This document shows positions 50,189 through 55,381 of a stretch of 55,381 nt of DNA, piece by piece. The notes below the pieces were generated by a model. That model searched no databases. It worked only from the letters and a program-made list of their open reading frames with translations, and was not told the origin of the DNA. Numbering within the stretch: the first letter of the stretch is position 1; the number at the start of each line of letters is the position of its first letter. Source of the DNA: RGIG3135 sp964477115 (GTDB taxonomy: Bacteria; Actinomycetota; Coriobacteriia; Coriobacteriales; Eggerthellaceae); NCBI GenBank assembly GCA_964477115.1, contig CAYZCY010000006.1, forward strand, positions 1-55,381, read 5' to 3'. A program made the translations under genes and the position numbers.

Positions 50189-51430
50189 ATGGAAAATCAG
50201 GCCACGATTTCAGAGTTCGATAGCATGATGGAGGCTCGCGGAGTGTCCCGTCGCGACTTCATGAAGCTCGCCGGCGCAGTTACCGCAGCTGCCGGTCTGT
50301 CTTGCGCAGCTATGCCGCGAGTTGCTGATGCTCTCGAGCAGTCTGTCATCGGCGCAACCAAGGGCAACCTTTATCCTGTCGTTTGGATCGAGGGCGCATC
50401 CTGCACTGGTTGCACGGAGTCTTTCGCTCAGATCGAAAGCCCTGATGCTGGCACGGTCGTGCTGGACATGATCTCTCTGAACTATTCGGAGACTTTGTCG
50501 GCGGCCGCCGGTCATTCGGTGGAAGAAGCCAAGGCTCAGACCGTTGAGGCTGGCAATTACGTTCTCGTGTACGAGGGAGCTGTTCCCGAGGCATGGGAGG
50601 GCAACGCACTGCGCGTCGCCGCAGAGCCGGGCACTCATGCCCTGGTTCACGCAGCTGAGAATGCCAACGCGGTTGTCGCGCTGGGTTCCTGCGCTGTTAA
50701 CGGCGGCTGGTGCGCCGCATACCCGAACGCATCCCAGGCAACTGGCGTTCAGGATTATCTGAAGAAGGCTGGCGTTGAGGCTACCGTCGTCAACGTTCCC
50801 GGCTGCCCGGCTAACCCCGAGTGGCTCATGGCTGTTCTGGTTGACGTCGTCCTCATGAAGGACCCGTCTCTTCTCGACCTCGATGCACAGGGCAAGCCCG
50901 CCGGCATCTTCGGTCAGAGCATCCATGACAACTGCGAGCGTCGCGGTCACTTCGAGAACGGCGAATTCGTCTATGAGTTCGGTTCTGAAGAAGAGGCCAA
51001 GGGCTACTGCCTCTATCCGCTCGGTTGCCGTGGTCCGCAGACCATGTCCAACTGCGGTGTCACCCTGTGGAACAACCGCCGCAGCTGGTGCGTCAAGGCC
51101 GGTTCCCCCTGCCTTGGCTGCTGCGAGGCCAACCCGAACGATCCGGACCAGAACTGGGTCCAGGTCAACACTCCGTTCTACAAGCGTCATCGCGATCTGC
51201 GCATCGGCTCGCTGACCTTCCAGCCCACCACCGTTGCTGTTTCCATCATCGGTCTGGCTGCTGCAGCATTCGTCGTCCACGGCTTCGGCATGAAGAAGTT
51301 CGGCCGTATGGACGGTGGCGCAGACTTCGAGAAGATCCGCAAGTGGGACAAGGAACATCCCGAGCAGGCCATCGGCGTTTACGCTGATCCTGTCGAGGGT
51401 GGTCCCATCATCGACGACAAGAAGAACTAA
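50189..51430 (+). CDS. hyaA: [NiFe] hydrogenase small subunit (group 1, Tat-exported)
   Basis: Electron-transfer subunit of a membrane-bound uptake hydrogenase. A Tat signal (SRRDFMK at 20-26, cleavage probably after ADA near 48) exports the folded heterodimer. Fe-S ligands: CTGC at 72-75 and GSCAVNGGWC plus PGCPANP for the proximal cluster; HDNCERRGHF, GYCLYPLGC and related residues for the distal cluster; NCG, WCVKAGSPCLGC for the medial cluster. The proximal motif has Gly where oxygen-tolerant enzymes carry an extra Cys, so this is an oxygen-sensitive type. A C-terminal membrane anchor (about 345-365) is present. It starts the operon hyaA-hyaB-hyaC. Confidence 0.96.
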   Translation: MENQATISEFDSMMEARGVSRRDFMKLAGAVTAAAGLSCAAMPRVADALEQSVIGATKGNLYPVVWIEGASCTGCTESFAQIESPDAGTVVLDMISLNYSETLSAAAGHSVEEAKAQTVEAGNYVLVYEGAVPEAWEGNALRVAAEPGTHALVHAAENANAVVALGSCAVNGGWCAAYPNASQATGVQDYLKKAGVEATVVNVPGCPANPEWLMAVLVDVVLMKDPSLLDLDAQGKPAGIFGQSIHDNCERRGHFENGEFVYEFGSEEEAKGYCLYPLGCRGPQTMSNCGVTLWNNRRSWCVKAGSPCLGCCEANPNDPDQNWVQVNTPFYKRHRDLRIGSLTFQPTTVAVSIIGLAAAAFVVHGFGMKKFGRMDGGADFEKIRKWDKEHPEQAIGVYADPVEGGPIIDDKKN

Positions 51431-51445
51431 GGGAGGTGAGCCTAG

Positions 51446-53092
51446 ATGACTCGTTCTGTTATTGACCCGATTACCCGTATTGAGGGCCATCTGCGTGTTG
51501 AGATGGAAGTTGAGGGTGGTATCGTTAAGGATGCGTGGGTATCTGGCGGCTGCTTCCGCGGTATGGAGCTCGTCGTGCAGGATCGCACCCCCGAGGATGC
51601 TGCTCAGATCGTTCAGCGTATCTGCGGCGTCTGCCCGGTTTCTCACGCTCATGCTTCTGCTATCGCAGCTGAGAAGGCCTATGGCATTACCATTTCCAAC
51701 AATGCTCGTATCATCCGCAACCTGATTGAGGGCGCGCAGTTCCTGCACAGCCACATCCTGTGGTTCTACAACCTGGCCGCTCTTGACTACGTCAACCCGC
51801 TGAACGCGCTCAACGCCAACGTGGCTGACGCGATCGACTTGGCTCAGGCTGCTGGTACGTCCATGAACAGCGACCTCGTCGCTCTTTCCGAGAAGCTGAA
51901 GGCTTTCGCCAACAACGGCCAGCTCTCTATCTTCTCCGGCAACTGGTTTGACTCTGAGGACGGCACCGGCTACAAGCTTCCGCCCGAGCTCGACCTTATC
52001 TGCACCGCTCACTATCTTGAGGCTCTCAAGATGCAGGCACGTGCTTCCGAGGTTGCTGCCCTTCTCGGCGGCAAGATGCCTCACGTCATGACCCTTATCC
52101 CCGGCGGTACCGCTTTCGTTCCGACTGAGGAGAAGCTTGACGACCTCAAGACCATGGTTGACGAAATCTATAACTGGGTTGCAGAGACCATGGTTCAGGA
52201 CACTCTGGCCATCGCTCCGTACTACGCTGACGCGTTCAATTGGGGCAAGGGCTGCGGCCGCTACATCGCTTGGGGCGTTTTCGAGCGCCAGAGCATGAAG
52301 TACGCTGACCGCTACCTGCCGATGGCCGTTCTCGACGAGAAGCTCAACGTCACCGACGTTGACGAGTCCCTCATCACCGAGTACATGGGTCGTTCTTGGT
52401 ACAAGGGTTCCGAGACCTACACGTCTCCGTACTTCGTTACCGAGCCCGAATTCACCGAGTACAACGTCGAGGATCGCTACACCTGGGTTAAGGCTCCGGC
52501 ATATGCCGGCAAGCCCTACGAGGCTGGCTCGCTCGCTCGCGTGCTCGCTGCTTACAAGCGCGGCGTTCCGTTCTTTGTCGAGCAGGTTGACGGCCTTCTT
52601 GAGACTCTGGGCGCTCCGGGCAACCTCGCCGTCCTGCAGTCCACGCTCGGCCGTACCGCTGTTCGCCAGCTTGAGACCCTCTACATCGCCGGCCTCATGA
52701 AGGAATGGGTTGTCGAGCTCATGGAGGCAATCAAGGGTGGCGACTCCGAGTACTTCCGCGAGCCGGTTACCACCACTGGTGCAGGCACCGGTTTCTGGGA
52801 GGCTCCGCGTGGCGCTCTCTACCACTCCGAGTCCGTCAAGGACGGCAAGATCGAGGGTTACCAGATCATCATTCCGTCCACTTGGAACCTTGCTCCCATC
52901 AACGCCGAAGGCGTTCATGGCCCGTTGGAGCAGGCTCTCATTGGTATTCCGGTTGGCGATATCGACAAGCCGATCAACGCTCTGCGTACCGTCCACGCCT
53001 TCGACCCGTGCACCGCTTGCGCAGTTCACGTGACCGAGCCGGCTACCGGTAAGCACTTCGAGACCGTTACCAGCCCTTGGGGGGTGAAGTAA
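51446..53092 (+). CDS. hyaB: [NiFe] hydrogenase large subunit
   Basis: Catalytic subunit carrying the Ni-Fe(CN)2CO centre that splits H2. The 548-residue product opens with VIDPITRIEGHLRVE. L1 is RICGVC at 58-63 (Cys60, Cys63) and L2 is DPCTAC at 520-525 (Cys522, Cys525) followed by AVH ending at His528. The next 20 residues form the C-terminal peptide that a maturation protease removes after that His; a candidate protease is encoded at 54478-54993. GGGAGGTGAG precedes ATG 51446, 16 bases after hyaA. Exported with HyaA by the Tat system. Confidence 0.97.
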   Translation: MTRSVIDPITRIEGHLRVEMEVEGGIVKDAWVSGGCFRGMELVVQDRTPEDAAQIVQRICGVCPVSHAHASAIAAEKAYGITISNNARIIRNLIEGAQFLHSHILWFYNLAALDYVNPLNALNANVADAIDLAQAAGTSMNSDLVALSEKLKAFANNGQLSIFSGNWFDSEDGTGYKLPPELDLICTAHYLEALKMQARASEVAALLGGKMPHVMTLIPGGTAFVPTEEKLDDLKTMVDEIYNWVAETMVQDTLAIAPYYADAFNWGKGCGRYIAWGVFERQSMKYADRYLPMAVLDEKLNVTDVDESLITEYMGRSWYKGSETYTSPYFVTEPEFTEYNVEDRYTWVKAPAYAGKPYEAGSLARVLAAYKRGVPFFVEQVDGLLETLGAPGNLAVLQSTLGRTAVRQLETLYIAGLMKEWVVELMEAIKGGDSEYFREPVTTTGAGTGFWEAPRGALYHSESVKDGKIEGYQIIIPSTWNLAPINAEGVHGPLEQALIGIPVGDIDKPINALRTVHAFDPCTACAVHVTEPATGKHFETVTSPWGVK

Positions 53093-53785
53093 ATGGCACA
53101 TCTCGCTCATTACAAAGAGGCTCATCCGCTGCCCTTCGTTATCCTTCACTGGATTAACGTAGTCTGCATGTTCGTGCTCATCTTCACTGGTTTCTATATC
53201 CACTATCCCTTCTTTGAGGGCTTCATGGGCGCTGCACGTGGTCTCCACATTTTCTGCGGCTTCCTGATCACTATCGTTTGGGTTCTCCGCGTTATCCTGG
53301 CGTTCTTCATCAAGACCGCTCCTACCGGCGGTACTCGTGAAGTTGTGCCGGACTGGAAGACCTGGGCTCCGCAGAAGGACAACCGTCATCAGGCTCTCCA
53401 GTGGGTTAAGTACTACCTGTTCCTGAAGAAGGACCATCCGCTGGGCGCAAAGCTTGGTGTTCCGCAGAAGATCAGCTACCTGATGATTCCTGTGGTTATC
53501 TTGGTCATGTTCTACACTGGCCTGTGCCTTTGGGGTCCCACCATGGACTGGGGCATTTGCGTTGCTGGTCTCGACCTCGTCGGCGGCCAGATGCATATGC
53601 GCATCATCCACTACTTCCTGATGTACTTCTTCATCTTCTTCATGATGATCCACATCTACCTGGCCAACGTCGAGGGCACCGAGCCCACGAAGCTCATGTT
53701 CTTCCATAAGGAGCATGGCGGCCTGACCTACGACCCGAAGACTCACAACATCAACGGTGAGGACAACGAGGTTGGCCATCACTAG
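53093..53785 (+). CDS. hyaC: Ni/Fe-hydrogenase cytochrome b subunit
   Basis: Membrane dihaem cytochrome b that passes electrons from the small subunit to menaquinone. The 230-residue protein has four membrane helices (about 14-34, 52-72, 128-150, 170-192). Candidate haem ligands are His in LHWINVV (helix 1), LHIFCGF (helix 2), and MRIIHYFLM and MMIHIYL (helix 4). It starts immediately after the hyaB stop with its ribosome site (GGGGGTG) inside hyaB. A hairpin terminator follows. Confidence 0.94.
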   Translation: MAHLAHYKEAHPLPFVILHWINVVCMFVLIFTGFYIHYPFFEGFMGAARGLHIFCGFLITIVWVLRVILAFFIKTAPTGGTREVVPDWKTWAPQKDNRHQALQWVKYYLFLKKDHPLGAKLGVPQKISYLMIPVVILVMFYTGLCLWGPTMDWGICVAGLDLVGGQMHMRIIHYFLMYFFIFFMMIHIYLANVEGTEPTKLMFFHKEHGGLTYDPKTHNINGEDNEVGHH

Positions 53786-53812
53786 AATTTGCTCTCATTG
53801 CCGATTCTGATT

Positions 53813-53842
53813 CAGGGGCTGTCGATAGACGGCCCCTGTTCA
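53813..53842 (+). terminator. Hairpin terminator after hyaC
   Basis: CAGGGGC-T-GTC, GATA loop, GAC-G-GCCCCTG: 11 pairs with one wobble. The downstream TTCATT is only moderately T-rich. Confidence 0.6.
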
Positions 53843-53877
53843 TTGGTGCGCCGAGCATGCGCTTGTGAGCGTTCAGG

Positions 53878-53890
53878 TTGATTGCATCAA
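53878..53890. promoter_or_regulatory. CRP/FNR-like palindrome TTGATTGCATCAA
   Basis: Perfect 5-bp arms TTGAT and ATCAA separated by three bases. The FNR consensus has the same arms separated by four. It is followed at once by TATAGT, a possible -10. It lies about 130 bases before the small membrane protein and protease genes. Confidence 0.45.
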
Positions 53891-54021
53891 CTTATAGTCA
53901 TACGGCTCTCACCGTACGCATGAAGGAATTGTTCCTGTTAGCGGGTTTGAAAGCCAATTTCTATGCTCTTGGTTTAATGTGGCAAAGAAAGATACGCCAC
54001 GCTAAATAGTTAGGAACTCTC

Positions 54022-54441
54022 ATGGCGCTGACAGATGCTCAAATCAAGCAAGAAGAGGAATTTCTCAAAGGCATTCCTCGTTTCAACCTAGCGGCCTTTC
54101 TGTTGCCTCCTATTTGGGGTCCGGTGCACGGTTTTTGGGCAACCCTGTTCTTCTACCCGCTTTGGATCTTCGTTGACAATTTGCTCTATGCGGTTTATAT
54201 CGATCCTACCCCCTTTACGGTGATCATGGCTGTGGTGGCGATCCTGGCCCTTGCCGCTGGCACAGCCGCGTTTTCCGTAGTGTCTCAACCATTGGCTTAT
54301 CATCGGGCGGCTGCCAAAGGCGTGAGCAAGGAGCAATATCTCAAGCGTCAGCGAATATGGGCTGTGGTTTGTTCCGTTTTGGCTATCGCTATGCTTGTTT
54401 TTGCCACGTACTTCAACTTGGTGCTCCGTACGGAGCTGTAA
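54022..54441 (+). CDS. Small membrane protein of unknown function in the hydrogenase locus
   Basis: A 139-residue protein with three hydrophobic stretches (about 20-45, 63-86, 112-132). The first has the pattern FNLAAFLLPPIWGPVHGFWATLFFY, reminiscent of DUF2628-type membrane proteins (a short soluble region, then FNxxAFLxPxxWxxxHG). AGGA precedes ATG 54022. Its stop is followed by the maturation protease reading frame, so the two are probably co-transcribed. A role in hydrogenase assembly is suggested only by location. Confidence 0.72.
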   Translation: MALTDAQIKQEEEFLKGIPRFNLAAFLLPPIWGPVHGFWATLFFYPLWIFVDNLLYAVYIDPTPFTVIMAVVAILALAAGTAAFSVVSQPLAYHRAAAKGVSKEQYLKRQRIWAVVCSVLAIAMLVFATYFNLVLRTEL

Positions 54442-54477
54442 ATGACTTTGCATAAGCAGACGAAGGGAGAAGATGCA

Positions 54478-54993
54478 ATGGCGGGAGAAAGCGCCGCAAG
54501 CAGGACGGCAGCCGTGTTTTTCGTAGGCAACCGCCTCATGCTTGATGAGGGTGTGGCTCCCGCGGTTTACGATGAGCTCGTAGAGAGCTATGACATTCCC
54601 GAAAACGTGCTTCTCTTTGACGTTGGATGCATGAGCCTTGACATGCTTCCCTATGTGGACAAGTGCGACCTTATCCTTACCGTTGATGCCGTTGACGGAA
54701 CGGGGGATCCCGCTGGCACGGTGTATCGCTTCCCTCCCGATGCCATGGCGCGCCACGTGGGAGCCATGGCATCTTTGCATGACCTGAAGCTTGTCGATCT
54801 ATTTGATGCCGCATCCCTGCTCGGCTACGAAGCGGAGGGGTATTGCTTAGGTATGCAGATTGAAAACATGTATCCAGCTGAGTTCACTATAGGCCTCACG
54901 CCCGCGGTGGACGCTGCTTTTCCTCTGTTGGTTGAAACCGTGCTCGCTGAGCTTTCCAACCGCGGTTTTCCCTTAAGCAAAAAGGCTGCCTAA
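54478..54993 (+). CDS. hyaD: Hydrogenase maturation protease (M52/HyaD-like)
   Basis: Nickel-dependent endopeptidase that removes the C-terminal peptide of the hydrogenase large subunit after Ni insertion. The three ligand positions of the family are present: Glu24 in GNRLMLDEGVAP, Asp in LTVDAVDGTG, and His in ASLHDLKLVD. LFDVGCMSLDML corresponds to the conserved D.G..G.DLL. The 171-residue length is normal. ATG 54478 has GAAGGGA eight bases ahead; an in-frame ATG at 54442 directly abuts the upstream stop but lacks a site. It is separated from hyaABC by a terminator and one gene, implying separate control. Confidence 0.88.
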   Translation: MAGESAASRTAAVFFVGNRLMLDEGVAPAVYDELVESYDIPENVLLFDVGCMSLDMLPYVDKCDLILTVDAVDGTGDPAGTVYRFPPDAMARHVGAMASLHDLKLVDLFDAASLLGYEAEGYCLGMQIENMYPAEFTIGLTPAVDAAFPLLVETVLAELSNRGFPLSKKAA

Positions 54994-55050
54994 TTGCGCT
55001 AATTGATACATTATTGCGGCGGGGGCTGGGCGATCAGGCTCTCGCGGGGG

Positions 55051-55258
55051 CGGAGGGGAAACCTAAGGAGCGTTTCCGCAGCCGCATCTGGCTGGATTGT
55101 TTTGCGGCGGGGCCTGGCGGCGGGGTCTCGCGGGGCGGAGGGGAAACCTAAGGAGCGTTTCCGCAGCCGCATCTGGCTGGATTGTTTTGCGGCGGGGCCT
55201 GGCGGCGGGGTCTCGCGGGGCGGAGGGGAAACCTAAGGAGCGTTTCCGCAGCCGCATC
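55051..55258. repeat. 85-bp tandem repeat, two full copies and a partial third
   Basis: Copies start at 55051, 55136 and 55221 (period exactly 85). Each unit holds CGGAGGGGAAACCTAAGGAG, GCGTTTCCGCAGCCGCATC, then TGGCTGGATTGTTTTGCGGC and a GC-rich tail; the third stops after CCGCATC. A degenerate half unit precedes the first (from about 55018). Each copy can fold GGAAAC against GTTTCC. No gene is visible in 54994-55322. Confidence 0.92.
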
Positions 55259-55311
55259 CAATTTGAACCCTTTTGCGGCGAGGACTAGTGACGTGGTTTC
55301 CCCTCCGCCCC
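55216..55311. repeat. 17-bp perfect inverted repeat at the end of the tandem array
   Basis: GGGGCGGAGGGGAAACC (55216-55232) and its exact reverse complement at 55295-55311, about 60 bases apart. The second arm lies 12 bases past the stop of the minus-strand gene, so it may help end transcription there. Confidence 0.75.
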
Positions 55312-55322
55312 TTGACGAAAGA

Positions 55323-55381
55323 TTATTTCTTGCCGCAACTCGGGCAGATGTCGTGCAGGAAGCAGTCGATGCACTTGGGTT
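55323..55381 (-). CDS. C-terminal end of a Cys-rich (zinc-ribbon-like) protein, partial
   Basis: The minus strand reads in frame to a TAA at 55323-55325 with the tail PKCIDCFLHDICPSCGKK. Two CxxC motifs eight residues apart suggest a zinc ribbon or metal site at the C-terminus. The rest lies beyond the window, so the family is unknown. Confidence 0.55.
   Translation of the reverse strand, partial: PKCIDCFLHDICPSCGKK

Noticed and set aside
50210..53782. An open frame of nearly 1,200 codons on the minus strand opposite the hydrogenase genes
   Set aside because: It is the mirror of three well-identified hydrogenase genes and arises from their codon bias. It has no recognisable domain and a composition unlike a protein of this genome.
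55051..55258. CRISPR array or coding tandem repeat
   Set aside because: The whole 85-bp unit repeats with no unique spacers, and short frames through it lack starts with ribosome sites.

Overview
The window is a high-GC bacterial chromosome segment. It most likely comes from an anaerobic member of the Coriobacteriia, probably Eggerthellaceae (Slackia/Gordonibacter-like). Three things point there: a division/cell-wall (dcw) cluster with sepF and divIVA but no ftsA; a meso-diaminopimelate (DAP) cell wall, shown by a DAP dehydrogenase and a MurE with the DNPR motif; and a Tat-exported [NiFe] uptake hydrogenase of the oxygen-sensitive type. The family placement is an inference from gene content, not from a phylogenetic marker.

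Layout. 1-2810: the tail of an isocitrate dehydrogenase, a membrane protein of unknown function and a CapA-like phosphoesterase. 2811-10400: DAP dehydrogenase, a Na+-coupled transporter, a minus-strand set (TrmH/SpoU methyltransferase, YbgC thioesterase, TatD nuclease), undecaprenyl-diphosphatase, and a chorismate mutase/DAHP synthase pair. 10400-11000: a non-coding stretch with a phased array of TTTGACCA-type repeats. 11000-32850: the dcw cluster mraZ-rsmH-ftsL-ftsI-murE-murF-mraY / murD-ftsW-murG-murC-murB-ftsQ / ftsZ-pgeF-yggS-sepF-proC-yggT-divIVA. It is divided by internal terminators and promoters, and an MraZ box overlaps its first promoter. 32866-33284: RNase P RNA on the minus strand. 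33366-37486: thiamine salvage (thiN, TPP riboswitch, thiM, thiE, a cysteine hydrolase, thiD, a thioredoxin-fold protein). 37500-40810: four tRNA genes, a two-zinc-finger membrane protein and a GtrA protein. 40890-49939: rlmD-like methyltransferase, cyclophilin, TPR membrane protein, ndk, a two-domain autolysin, a secreted Ser/Gly-repeat protein broken by an assembly gap, and prephenate dehydratase. 50189-54993: hydrogenase small, large and cytochrome b subunits, a small membrane protein and the maturation protease. 54994-55381: an 85-bp tandem repeat and the end of a Cys-rich minus-strand gene.

How the genes work together. Most of the window builds and divides the cell envelope. Ddh supplies DAP; MurB, MurC, MurD, MurE and MurF build the UDP-MurNAc-pentapeptide; MraY and MurG make lipid II; UppP recycles the carrier; FtsW and FtsI polymerise and crosslink; FtsZ, SepF, FtsQ, FtsL and DivIVA position the process; and the amidase/glucosaminidase remodels the wall. 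AroQ, AroF and PheA supply phenylalanine precursors. I did not find a clearly new defence or biosynthetic system. The most unusual material is the non-coding DNA (the repeat array before mraZ, hairpins in the ftsZ leader, the 85-bp repeats), the assembly artefact at 48782-48881, and a few uncharacterised membrane or zinc-finger proteins.
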